From the NCBI GenBank assembly GCA_964584785.1, contig CAZPBY010000043.1:1-64000 (forward strand): a DNA stretch of 64,000 nucleotides, given 5' to 3'. Shown piece after piece: positions 34,208 to 43,327 of this stretch. Numbering within the stretch: the first letter of the stretch is position 1; every line of letters starts with the position of its first letter. This stretch comes from JAHFTY01 sp964584785. Its GTDB lineage: Bacteria > Acidobacteriota > Terriglobia > 20CM-2-55-15. The translations under genes were made by a program, and so were the position numbers. Under the pieces are notes generated by a model. That model made no database searches. It saw nothing but the letters and a program-made list of their open reading frames with translations, and was not told where the DNA came from.

Positions 34208-36937
34208 ATGCGCATGCAGAAGGTACTCATGGTCGTCGCAATGTTAATGATCGCGGGATTTGCGGCTGGCCAATCCGCCAGACTTCGCGGGAAAGTCCTG
34301 GATTCGTCCGGGCTCGTGATGCCCGGCGCCCAAATTAAGGTCTTTCAGGGCGACAAGCTGGTCAAAGATGCGGTGAGCGGATCAACTGGCGAGTTCGATA
34401 TTTCCGTCGCGTCCGGCGACTACCGCGTCGAGGTGTCCGCCGCGGATTTTCAACCGGCCCGACAGAACGTTCGAGTCACACCGACCATGGGAGCCCTCAC
34501 GATCTCGATGAAACTGGCGGCGATTGCCCAAAACGTGAACGTGGCCGAAGAAGGGAGCAAGGTCAATATTGACTCCGATTCGAGCCTCAACACGATGGTT
34601 CTCAAGGAGGACTTCATCGATCAACTTCCGAGCGACGAAAATGAACTCGCCGCCTACCTCGCCAATATTGCCGGATCGCGCGGCGATGCGAGCGGCCAGG
34701 CGAACTTCGTCGTCGACGGATTTACCGGCGGCGTCATCCCACCGAAAGAGCAGATTCAGGAAGTGCGCATCAACAACAACCCTTACAGCACGGAATTCAG
34801 CGGCATCGGTTTCGGCCGCGTGGAAATCATTACTCGAGCGGGAACGGGCGCATATCACGGCAACTTCAACTTCAATTTCAAAGACGACAAACTCAACGCG
34901 CAAATTCCCTTCAGCAACAACAAACCGCCTTATCAGCAGCGCAGCTTCAACTCGTCGATGAGTGGCCCCCTGATCCGCAACCGGCTGACGATCAGCTTGA
35001 ATGGAAGAAACAATTACACGGATAACAGCGACACGATCAACGCGACTATTGCCGATGGCACTCACGTGAACTCCGGGGTCTTGAAACCCAGCATTAGCCG
35101 TGCCATCAACGGGCGAGGGCAACTGGCTCTAACGCGCAACAATACGCTGAACTTCAACCTCAACTACGATACGCAGACCAACAAGAATCAAGGCATCGGT
35201 AATAATGGAGGTTCCAACTTCAACCTCGCTACGAGGGCGACAAACCGCAAGAATAGCGGGATCGAAGCGCAGATCCGCGAGACCGCCATCCTCAACCCCA
35301 GACTCGTTCACGAGGTCCGGTTCGAATACGGCCGGGACCTTAACAACACCACCTCCTTAAGTCAGGCCTTTCAACACAATGTTCTGGACTCTTTCAGTGA
35401 CGGCGGCGCTCAAAACACCAGCGACACCAGAACACGAACGATCGAAGCTCAAAACGTCCTCATGTATTCCGGCGTACGCTGGACGGTAAAGACCGGGACG
35501 CAGACCCAATACCGAATGAACCATACGTTCAATCAGTCGAACTTCACGGGCGCGTGCACTTTTTCCAGTCTTGCCGATTTCAATAACAACAAGCCGCTGG
35601 TCTGCTCGCAAAACCGCGGCAATCCGCTGCTGGACGATAATCAATTCACACTTTCTTCATTTCTACAAAACGACTACAAGGTGAAACGAAATCTCACGCT
35701 TTCGTTCGGAACAAGGTACGAAATCCAGACGAATATCAGCGACCACAATAACCTCGATCCGCGGGTCGCGATTGGCTATGGTATCGGCCAAAACACGGTA
35801 CTGCGAGTAGGCGCCGGCGTTTTCCATCAGCGGCTGGAGCAGGGCACCCTAGAGAATCTGTTGCGGCTGGATGGGACGCGCCAATTTCAGATTGTTGTCA
35901 ACGATTTTTCAACCAACCCGTACGATCCAGCCCATTCCGAGACGGTCTTCGGCAATGGCCGGATCGTTCCACCGGCATCCATTCGCGTTCGATCGACAAA
36001 TCTGGTGACGCCTTACAGCGCAAATACATCTATATCGTTCGAGCGCAGCCTCCCGAAAAACGTCGGCATGACGATCTCGTGGGATACCGTACGCGGCGTC
36101 CATCGATATCGCAGTCGCAATCTGAACGCTCCGCCACCTGACAGGCCCGGCGTACGTCCGGATCCTACCGTCGGAAACATTTACCAATTGGAGTCCACAG
36201 GTTTTTCGCGATCGAGCAATTACACGATCGGTTTTCGCCAGACGATGCGAAATCGTTGGAATTTGAATCTCTTCGGCAATTACACCCTTGGCTGGAGTCG
36301 CAACGATACCGACGGACCGTTTGGCACGCCCATGAACAATTACGCTCTGCGCTCCGAATGGGGACGTTCACCGGAGGACACCAGGCACAGGTTCTTTACC
36401 GGCGCCGGCTTCAGCCTGCCCGGCGGGTTCAACGTGAACTCCAATGTCAATTTCAACACAGGACGCGCCTACAACATCACGACGGGGCGGGACGATAATG
36501 GCGATACTGTGATCAACGATCGTCCCGCGGGCGTTCCGCGAAATTCGGGTATTGGACCGCGAAACATGGTGGTGAACATGAACCTGACGAAGGTCATCCG
36601 TTTGCGCCGGCAGGAATCACCTGCCAGACGAGCCGGCAACCCGTTCGTTTCGTCATTTCTTCCGCCGCAGGAAAAACGCGGCGAAGGTGGCGGACCCGGA
36701 GGCTTCGGTGGCCAGCGCGGAGGAGAAGACCGTGGCGGGGACCGCGGTGGACCTGGGCCTGTTTCCGGCGGCTCGACATACAACCCGACCGTGAATTTCC
36801 AGTTGAACGTCAATAACCTGTTGAATACCACTCAACTCGGCCAGTTCAGCGGCGTCATGACGTCTCAGTATTTCGGCAGGGCGGCGGGTGCGCGCAATCC
36901 ACGGACTGTAGAGTTGGGCATGCGCTTCAATTTCTGA
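34208..36937 (+). CDS. TonB-dependent receptor-like outer-membrane protein with regulatory-like domain
   Basis: 909 residues after a GGCGGAGG ribosome-binding site. Signal peptide (VLMVVAMLMIAGFAAG), then a carboxypeptidase-regulatory-like Ig fold (LRGKVLDSSGLVMPGAQIKV ... YRVEVSAADFQPARQNVRV), a plug (IDQLPSDENELAAYLANIAG; GQANFVVDGFTGGVIPPKEQ; EVRINNNPYSTEFSGIGFGR) and a barrel of Asn-rich strands. Near the C-terminus an unusual Gly/Arg-rich stretch (GEGGGPGGFGGQRGGEDRGG) precedes the last strands; the end is GMRFNF. It is the first of three co-directional genes (receptor, PepSY-like, receptor) opposite a two-component system. Shorter than the 1100-residue Oar type. Substrate unknown; metal or metallophore uptake is a guess from the context. 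Confidence 0.88.
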   Translation: MRMQKVLMVVAMLMIAGFAAGQSARLRGKVLDSSGLVMPGAQIKVFQGDKLVKDAVSGSTGEFDISVASGDYRVEVSAADFQPARQNVRVTPTMGALTISMKLAAIAQNVNVAEEGSKVNIDSDSSLNTMVLKEDFIDQLPSDENELAAYLANIAGSRGDASGQANFVVDGFTGGVIPPKEQIQEVRINNNPYSTEFSGIGFGRVEIITRAGTGAYHGNFNFNFKDDKLNAQIPFSNNKPPYQQRSFNSSMSGPLIRNRLTISLNGRNNYTDNSDTINATIADGTHVNSGVLKPSISRAINGRGQLALTRNNTLNFNLNYDTQTNKNQGIGNNGGSNFNLATRATNRKNSGIEAQIRETAILNPRLVHEVRFEYGRDLNNTTSLSQAFQHNVLDSFSDGGAQNTSDTRTRTIEAQNVLMYSGVRWTVKTGTQTQYRMNHTFNQSNFTGACTFSSLADFNNNKPLVCSQNRGNPLLDDNQFTLSSFLQNDYKVKRNLTLSFGTRYEIQTNISDHNNLDPRVAIGYGIGQNTVLRVGAGVFHQRLEQGTLENLLRLDGTRQFQIVVNDFSTNPYDPAHSETVFGNGRIVPPASIRVRSTNLVTPYSANTSISFERSLPKNVGMTISWDTVRGVHRYRSRNLNAPPPDRPGVRPDPTVGNIYQLESTGFSRSSNYTIGFRQTMRNRWNLNLFGNYTLGWSRNDTDGPFGTPMNNYALRSEWGRSPEDTRHRFFTGAGFSLPGGFNVNSNVNFNTGRAYNITTGRDDNGDTVINDRPAGVPRNSGIGPRNMVVNMNLTKVIRLRRQESPARRAGNPFVSSFLPPQEKRGEGGGPGGFGGQRGGEDRGGDRGGPGPVSGGSTYNPTVNFQLNVNNLLNTTQLGQFSGVMTSQYFGRAAGARNPRTVELGMRFNF

Positions 36938-36952
36938 TATCGGAGGGGCGAT

Positions 36953-37405
36953 ATGAAGAGTCTTGTTGCGATCATTCTTACAATGGTGCTGACCGCACAT
37001 GGCCAGGCTCCGGTCCCAAAGAAGGCTCCTGCCGCAAAACCCAAGGCGCCTCAAGCCGTCCTGGATGCGTTCAGGAAACAATATCCCAACGCAACCATCA
37101 AGAGCGTTTCCGGCGAGAAAGAGGGTGGCAGAACCGTCTACGAAATCGAGAGTATGGATGGCGCCCAAAGACGCGACCTGTTGTACGAATCAGACGGTAA
37201 AGTCATTTCGACCGAGGAACTCATTCCGACCGCCCAACTGCCAAAGGCGGTCTCCGATGCTGTGGCTGCGAAATATCCAAAGGCTCCCATCGTTAGCGCG
37301 GAGAAGCTCACGGACAAGGACGGTATGCGCTACGAAGTTGTCGTCAAGGTAGGTGGAAAGAACAAGTCGATCGAAATCGAGCCTTCGGGAAAGATTCATC
37401 TGTAG
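36953..37405 (+). CDS. Periplasmic PepSY-like protein
   Basis: 150 residues with a signal peptide (MKSLVAIILTMVLTAHG) and two PepSY-like repeats: VLDAFRKQYPNATIKSVSGE ... VYEIESM and AVSDAVAAKYPKAPIVSAEK ... RYEVVVKVGGK. A Pro/Lys/Ala linker separates the signal from the first repeat. Such small PepSY-like domains bind or modulate partner proteins in the periplasm and are often encoded beside two-component systems and receptors. It starts 15 bp after the receptor stop, clearly in the same operon. Its role here may be to modulate the neighbouring histidine kinase or the receptors; this is inference. Confidence 0.85.
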   Translation: MKSLVAIILTMVLTAHGQAPVPKKAPAAKPKAPQAVLDAFRKQYPNATIKSVSGEKEGGRTVYEIESMDGAQRRDLLYESDGKVISTEELIPTAQLPKAVSDAVAAKYPKAPIVSAEKLTDKDGMRYEVVVKVGGKNKSIEIEPSGKIHL

Positions 37406-37507
37406 CGGCGGTCTATGACCGCCGGATTTATAGCATCTCTCGAGCAACATGTTTGTCGCGAGGAACCATAAAGCCGGCGGTCATAGACGTCATAGACCGC
37501 CGCTACA
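37401..37507. repeat. REP/BIME-like inverted repeat
   Basis: TGTAGCGGCGGTCTATGACC plus GCCGG (37401-37425) is repeated in inverted orientation at 37474-37507, with an internal duplication of TCATAGACG in the second arm. The arms are separated by about 48 bp. GC-rich palindromic units starting TGTAGCGGCGG are, as I recall, interspersed repeats in Acidobacteriota genomes. It begins inside the last codons of the PepSY gene and could also stop or attenuate transcription before the next receptor. Confidence 0.75.
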
Positions 37508-37569
37508 GTCGAAATCCATCTACCCGGAAGGTCAGACAATGTTCGGGAAGGGAAAATTAGAGTTGGGGT

Positions 37570-40104
37570 GTGCCACAGTTTAGTCGTACTTTTCTCATCG
37601 TTTTGTTCGGCCTTTTTTGCGACGTCGCATCGGCCCAGTCCCTTGTTATTTCCGGAACCGTGCAGGATCCGGCCGGGGCCGCAATGCCGGATGTTCCGGT
37701 CCGGCTGGTCGGCGTGTCGAAGAACGAGACCCAGGCGACAAAGTTTGATGGAACATTCGCATTTGATCATTTGAATTCCGGAGGCTACGACCTCATCGTC
37801 GAGCGCGACGGATTCAAACCGGCAAAAGTCCACGTCGCCGTCGGTTCGCGATCTCCTCGATCGACACGGATCAAGCTGGAGATTGCCGGGCTGCGGCAGG
37901 AGATCACCGTTGACGGCAATGATTTTCAGGTCGACGCCGAAGCGGGTAACAACCGCGATGCAGCTACACTCGACTCCACAACTCTTGAAAACCTTCCGGT
38001 TTTTGACGGCAACTACATTGCGACCGTCTCTCGTTTCCTCGATCCTTCTTCGACGGGCACAGGCGGCGCCACGCTGATCGTGGATGGTGTTCAGGTCAGT
38101 AGCGTTGCGCTTCCCGCATCTGCCATACAGGAAGTCCGGATCAACCAGAACCCTTATTCACCGGAATACCTGCGGCCCGGCCGGGCCAGGATCGAAGTTG
38201 TGATGAAACCCGGCGCGTCTGCATACCACGGCACGGTAAATTCGGTGTTTCGTGACAATCGATTCAATGCGCGCGAACCCTTCGCCTCGATCAAGCCTTC
38301 CGAGCAGCGAAGGATTCTGGAAACGAGCCTGACCGGGCCGTTGGGGACCGGCAAGACCTCTTCATTTCTGATCACTGGAAGTTATCAATCCGAAGCCGCA
38401 GACGCGATCGTGTTTGCGACAGGACCAGCCGGCATCATTCGCGACAACGTTCCAAATCCGCAACGCACGGCCGTCGCTTCGGCGCGGCTGGCACACCAAT
38501 TCGGTTCCAGGAACACGGTCAGTCTGCGCTTCGAGAGCCAGGATCAATATGTGAGGAATCAGGGTGCCGGAGGCACTGTGCTGCGAGATTCAGCGCGCAA
38601 CTTTCGCCACCGCGAGGACGCGTTTTTCTATAGCCACACAACGGCCATCACGCCGCATCTGGTGAACGAATTTGGGATTTTGTTCGGCAAGGAATACGAG
38701 CCATGGAGAAGTGTCGTCGTTGCGCCAAAAATCATTGTGCTTGATGCCTTTACCGGTGGAGGTTCTCAGTCGGACCGGCTCATCACGGAATATCACACGG
38801 CTTTTCACGATGCATTGTCCTGGACTCGTCGAAGGCACTCTTTCCGAATGGGAATCGACTCACCGGATGTCAGCCGCCGGGGTCTGGTCGATCAAAGCAA
38901 TCTTCAGGGAACGTACACGTACTCCACCATCGCCGACTACCTCCAGAATCGTCCGCTGTCGTTCGTTCAACAGCAGGGAGAAGGCAAAGTGATTTTCTGG
39001 GAGAAGGTGCTTTCGGGATTCTTTCTGGATGATTTCCGCCTCCGGCCGAATCTGAGCGTGTCGCTGGCGATGCGATACGATTGGCAAAATTACTTTCACG
39101 ATCGCAACAATTTTTCACCCCGGCTGGCGTTTGCATTTTCTCCATCGGGGCACAACAAGACCGTTATCCGTGGCGGCGCCGGCTTTTTTTACGATCGCAC
39201 CGGGGCGAACCCGATATTTGATCTTTTGAGGTACGACGGCAATCACCTTCGACAGTTCGTCGTTACGTACGGGCCAGCGGGACCATCCGTGACGGTCTAT
39301 CGGCCCAGTGTTGTACGACTCGCGACGGATGTGCGTATTCCGTACCTGCTTCAATATGGTGTCAGCGTGGAGCGCCAGTTGAATAAGAAAACCACAATGG
39401 CGCTCACGTATACAGGCAATGACGGAGTCGGAGTGTTTCGATCTCGAGATATCAACGCGCCACTGCCGCCACTCTATCTGCAGAGGCCTAATCCGGAGTA
39501 TTCCGTCATTCGGCAGATTGAATCGTCCGGCAGATCTCAAAGCCACTCGGTCGATTTGTCTTTGCGCGGCAATGTGACGAAATTCTTTTCGGGTTTGATG
39601 CAATACACCGTTAGCCGCGCATACAACGATACGAGCGGGATCGCCGCTTTCCCCGCGAACAATTACGACTTGTCTGGAGAGTGGTCACGAGCGGATACGG
39701 ACCAGCGGCATCGGGTCAACCTTTTAGGCACAGTCAAAGCATCGAGAATCCTTAACCTAGGAGTTGGTTTTCAGCTGAATTCGGGACGTCCCTATACTCA
39801 AACAACCGGCCGTGACGATTTCCATACAGGCAATCCCATCGCGCGAACGGATGGAGTACGGCGCAATTCACTGCAAGGTCCGGGTTACGCGGCTCTGGAT
39901 CTGCGGTGGTTTCATGATTTTCAAATCACCAAACCAAGACACGAAGTTGCGCCGACTCTGACCGTCGCTCTCGATGCATTCAACGTCACCAATCGTGTCA
40001 ATTACAGCGGCTACGTCGGCAACCTGTCGTCTCCTCTGTACGGCCTCCCAGTTAGCGCTCAACCTCCGCGCCGTCTTCAAGTGACAACCCGTCTGACGTT
40101 CTGA
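37570..40104 (+). CDS. TonB-dependent receptor-like outer-membrane protein
   Basis: 844 residues from GTG 37570. Signal peptide (TFLIVLFGLFCDVASAQ), regulatory-like Ig domain (ISGTVQDPAGAAMPDVPVRL ... YDLIVERDGFKPAKV), plug (LIVDGVQVSSVALPASAIQE; VRINQNPYSPEYLRPGRARI; YHGTVNSVFRDNRFNAREPF) and a barrel ending LQVTTRLTF. It is a clear paralogue of the receptor at 34208 (the EVRINxNPYS motif is shared) without the Gly/Arg-rich stretch. The 165-bp gap with the repeat element suggests it may have its own promoter although it lies in the same direction. Confidence 0.87.
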   Translation: MPQFSRTFLIVLFGLFCDVASAQSLVISGTVQDPAGAAMPDVPVRLVGVSKNETQATKFDGTFAFDHLNSGGYDLIVERDGFKPAKVHVAVGSRSPRSTRIKLEIAGLRQEITVDGNDFQVDAEAGNNRDAATLDSTTLENLPVFDGNYIATVSRFLDPSSTGTGGATLIVDGVQVSSVALPASAIQEVRINQNPYSPEYLRPGRARIEVVMKPGASAYHGTVNSVFRDNRFNAREPFASIKPSEQRRILETSLTGPLGTGKTSSFLITGSYQSEAADAIVFATGPAGIIRDNVPNPQRTAVASARLAHQFGSRNTVSLRFESQDQYVRNQGAGGTVLRDSARNFRHREDAFFYSHTTAITPHLVNEFGILFGKEYEPWRSVVVAPKIIVLDAFTGGGSQSDRLITEYHTAFHDALSWTRRRHSFRMGIDSPDVSRRGLVDQSNLQGTYTYSTIADYLQNRPLSFVQQQGEGKVIFWEKVLSGFFLDDFRLRPNLSVSLAMRYDWQNYFHDRNNFSPRLAFAFSPSGHNKTVIRGGAGFFYDRTGANPIFDLLRYDGNHLRQFVVTYGPAGPSVTVYRPSVVRLATDVRIPYLLQYGVSVERQLNKKTTMALTYTGNDGVGVFRSRDINAPLPPLYLQRPNPEYSVIRQIESSGRSQSHSVDLSLRGNVTKFFSGLMQYTVSRAYNDTSGIAAFPANNYDLSGEWSRADTDQRHRVNLLGTVKASRILNLGVGFQLNSGRPYTQTTGRDDFHTGNPIARTDGVRRNSLQGPGYAALDLRWFHDFQITKPRHEVAPTLTVALDAFNVTNRVNYSGYVGNLSSPLYGLPVSAQPPRRLQVTTRLTF

Positions 40105-40145
40105 CAGGGCCCGGCATCCTTGGGCACCGGCACAACTATGAAAAC

Positions 40146-40177
40146 GCGGTGACCGAAAAAGACTGTCGGGTCACCGC
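40146..40177. terminator. Hairpin between convergent receptor genes
   Basis: GCGGTGACC (40146-40154) and GGTCACCGC (40169-40177) are perfect 9-bp arms with a 14-nt loop in the 80 bp between two convergent genes. There is no strong T-run. Bidirectional termination is the likely role. Confidence 0.55.
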
Positions 40178-40184
40178 AGAATGC

Positions 40185-43118
40185 TCAGAAGTCGAAGCGT
40201 AAAGCCAACTGGACTCTCCGCGGTGTACCGGTGCCCGTGGCCCCGGTATTCAGGATGGATGTAATCCGTCCGAAAGTTGCAGACGAACTATTCCCCGAAG
40301 GCAATCCATAGATTGGGTGATTCAGCAGGTTGAAGGCTTCGGCGCGGAAACTCACCGTTCGATTTTCTCCGATGGAAATCCGCTTTTGTAACGCAGAGTC
40401 GATTTCATAGTAGCCGGCGCCCCGCGCCACATAGCGTCCGAGGTTGCCCCAGGTACCTTTTGCCGGAGTGGAGAATGCTGCGGGATTGAACCAGCCATTG
40501 ATCGTCGGTGTGGCCGCATAGATCGGCGCGCCGGGAACGAGATCCGGCCGCTGGCTCGACGAATTACCGTCCGGCAGATCCCCCGATTTCCTGGATACGG
40601 TGATATTCACCGGCAGGCCACTTCTTGCTGTGACCAGACTGCTGATTTCCCAATCGCGGAGCACCGCGCTATTTCCCATAGGAAGCGGATAGACCAAACT
40701 CATGGTCATCGTGTGGCGAACATCAAACTGAGTGTTGCTGCGATCGCACGTCCGGCATGACATACGTTGAATGGTCGTGGCCTCACCGGCTCCGACCGAC
40801 GCGTCCGTAATAGCGTGCGACCACATGTATTGTGTGTGCCACATCAGGCCGCTACCGACACTGCGATCCAGTGAAAATTGAAGCGCATGAAAAGTACTGT
40901 TTCCGTCGTTGGTCTTCAGCCCGAAGGAACTGTAACCCGCGAGGGGTCGTTTCCCAGTAAGCGGATCAAGTAAATTGACCGTGTACTTCGAAAACAAATG
41001 ATGCCCCGCACTCCCGACATATCCGGCCTGGCTTACAAGGTTGAAAGGGAGCTGCTGCTGGAGCATGAAATCCCAGTTCTGGTAGCTTGCATCTTTCCGA
41101 TCTCGTGCGATCGTCTTCGGGCTTAGACCGAGTGACTGAAACTGACTGACAAACGGTGTAATGGGAAACGAAAGAGTCGGCACCTGTGTCGATGAAAGCG
41201 ACAGGCGCAGCGCGGTGCTTTCCATGGGATCACTGAAATCGTCGTTTTGGTTTCCCCCGTAGTAAATGCCATATCCGGTCCGGATCACGCTCCGACCGGC
41301 GAACGTCGCAGGGGCCCACGCGATACCGATTCGCGGCCCGAAGTCTTTCTTGTTGGCGTTGTACCAGGGTGTTCCCGGCGGGCACACTCCACCACAACCC
41401 GTAATATCCACCACTACAGCGCGATTCAACACTTCATGCGCAACCGAGTAGAACTCGTAGCGCAAGCCAAGATTCAGCGTGAGCTGCGGCGTGATCTTGT
41501 ATTCGTCCTGGCCATAGCCCATGTAGAAGGTTCGCCGTAAACCATGAATGCCTTCCGCTGCGTTGTCACTGATGGTGTCGATCTTGTTCTGAATGAAATC
41601 CGACAGCGAGGCGTAGCTCGCGCTCGCATTGTCGATCGCATTTCCAGAGTTGTTCAAACGAATGCGCCGGATGTCGATGCCTGTTTTGAAGGTGTGCAGA
41701 CCTCGCGTCAGCGTCAGGTTATCGATATAAGAAAAGGTCGTTCCAACTTCCTCATCCAATGCGCTGGATGTGAGGCCCACATAGTTCGGCGTGCCGATGC
41801 CGACCGGGACTGTCCCTTCCGTCGGATGCCTGTAGGGAACGCGATTGATTCCGAACTTCGACTCGTTGAAGACTCGCGGTGTAAAGATGTGCTGCAACTG
41901 GAGCACATAATTCTGCGGACGATTCGTGATGCGGCTGATAGCGCCAGTGATGTCGGGTGTGGTGCTGTTGACATCGTCGAGGCTGAAGCGGATAAACCCG
42001 GTGGTCGCATCGGAGAATCGATAGTCGAATCGCCCCATCGCCGCGTCTTCGCGAAGAATATTGGCCAGCCGCAGCGAATACTGATCCGTGTTGGCGTCGA
42101 TCGACGTCTGTCCTTGTGGAAACGCATTGACGATTGGCGCCAGAGCCGGCGATGCAGTGAGCGTCTGGCTTCGCACGGAAGCGCTGGGCACGATACCGAT
42201 CGCCGTCCGCGCCAGGTGTTGCCGGATCCCTTCGTAATTGGCGAAGAAGAAACCTTTGCCCGTAATCACCGGCCCGCCGATGCTGCCGCCGAACTGGTTC
42301 ATGTGAAACGGTGGAATCGTCGAACCGTCGAACGGCGAGCGGGTGTCCATTGCGCTGTTACGCAGAAACTCGAAGGCGCTGCCGTGAAACTGATTGGTGC
42401 CGCTCTTGGACACGACGCTGATTTGACCGCCGCCGGAAGCTCCACTTTCCGCAGTGTATAGAGCCGTGCTGACGCGAAACTCGGAAATCGATTCGAGTGG
42501 AATCTGGAGGCGCGCTTCCGCCTTCTGAGGTTGCTCCTGGATTCCGCTGGCATCCACACCATCAAAAGTGAAGTTGTTGTCGTCGCGCGATCGACCATTG
42601 AAGCGGATATCGCGCTCGGTGCCGCCTGCGGCGTTAATGGCTCCCGGAGCCAGCATCATGAGCGTGGCAAAGGATCGGCCATTCAACGGAATTTCCCGGA
42701 TCTCTGACGAATCCACGACGGCCCCCACTTCCGCCGAAGTCCGATTGACGGACTCCACTGTGGTACTGACTTCCACCATCTCAGCCATCCTTCCAACTTC
42801 GAGTCGTACGTCGATCGTGCGGGTGTCGCCGACAGTAAGAACGACGCGTTCGATCGTAACGGTGCGGAAGCCTTCTTTACTGAGCGAGAGCTTGTAGGTT
42901 CCGACCGGAAGTCCCGGAATGCGATAGGTTCCCGCTTCCCCCGAGATCGTTTGACGCCGGAGACCCGTCTCCAATGAAATCGCTTCAATGTTCACCGACG
43001 GAACGATCGCACCCGACGGATCCACGATGGTTCCGTTCAATGTAGAATGATCGGTTTGGGCAAGAACGGGGACAGCGAGAGAAAACCAAATCACAAGACT
43101 GACAACTTTACGCAGCAT
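40185..43118 (-). CDS. Oar-like TonB-dependent receptor
   Basis: 977 residues. Signal peptide (VVSLVIWFSLAVPVLA), regulatory-like Ig domain (LNGTIVDPSGAIVPSVNIEA ... YRIPGLPVGTYKLSLSKEGF), plug with EIPLNGRSFATLMMLAPGAI, NNFTFDGVDASGIQEQPQKA and QISVVSKSGTNQFHGSAFEF, and a barrel that contains the Oar-type ARTAIGIVPSASVR and ends RRVQLALRFDF. Intact frame. Divergent from the YncE-like gene at 43328; the 209-bp region between them contains repeated ATTCGTT motifs. Substrate unknown. Confidence 0.93.
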   Translation of the reverse strand: MLRKVVSLVIWFSLAVPVLAQTDHSTLNGTIVDPSGAIVPSVNIEAISLETGLRRQTISGEAGTYRIPGLPVGTYKLSLSKEGFRTVTIERVVLTVGDTRTIDVRLEVGRMAEMVEVSTTVESVNRTSAEVGAVVDSSEIREIPLNGRSFATLMMLAPGAINAAGGTERDIRFNGRSRDDNNFTFDGVDASGIQEQPQKAEARLQIPLESISEFRVSTALYTAESGASGGGQISVVSKSGTNQFHGSAFEFLRNSAMDTRSPFDGSTIPPFHMNQFGGSIGGPVITGKGFFFANYEGIRQHLARTAIGIVPSASVRSQTLTASPALAPIVNAFPQGQTSIDANTDQYSLRLANILREDAAMGRFDYRFSDATTGFIRFSLDDVNSTTPDITGAISRITNRPQNYVLQLQHIFTPRVFNESKFGINRVPYRHPTEGTVPVGIGTPNYVGLTSSALDEEVGTTFSYIDNLTLTRGLHTFKTGIDIRRIRLNNSGNAIDNASASYASLSDFIQNKIDTISDNAAEGIHGLRRTFYMGYGQDEYKITPQLTLNLGLRYEFYSVAHEVLNRAVVVDITGCGGVCPPGTPWYNANKKDFGPRIGIAWAPATFAGRSVIRTGYGIYYGGNQNDDFSDPMESTALRLSLSSTQVPTLSFPITPFVSQFQSLGLSPKTIARDRKDASYQNWDFMLQQQLPFNLVSQAGYVGSAGHHLFSKYTVNLLDPLTGKRPLAGYSSFGLKTNDGNSTFHALQFSLDRSVGSGLMWHTQYMWSHAITDASVGAGEATTIQRMSCRTCDRSNTQFDVRHTMTMSLVYPLPMGNSAVLRDWEISSLVTARSGLPVNITVSRKSGDLPDGNSSSQRPDLVPGAPIYAATPTINGWFNPAAFSTPAKGTWGNLGRYVARGAGYYEIDSALQKRISIGENRTVSFRAEAFNLLNHPIYGLPSGNSSSATFGRITSILNTGATGTGTPRRVQLALRFDF

Positions 43119-43296
43119 GGATACACCTCGCTCTTAACGAATGTTTCCCCTCTGGTCAGCGATCATGCTCGGTGCGCTGCGTTGCCGTTCTGTGAGAACA
43201 GGATGAATTAACGATGAATGCAGGTTTTCGAAAATTTTTCGTTAAACGTGACAGGAAGTCAGGAGTTCGTCAGGTTCATGCGCTAAAGGAGAGAGA

Positions 43297-43318
43297 ATTC
43301 GTTCAACATTCGTTCAAC
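43297..43318. repeat. Tandem 11-bp direct repeat in a divergent promoter region
   Basis: ATTCGTTCAAC occurs twice in perfect tandem (43297-43307, 43308-43318), ending 9 bp before the ATG of the YncE-like gene. The reverse-oriented core AACGAAT also occurs close to the start of the divergent receptor. One turn of helix per unit fits binding of two regulator monomers on one face; this may also simply be a duplication. Confidence 0.6.
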
Positions 43319-43327
43319 GGGGGACCT

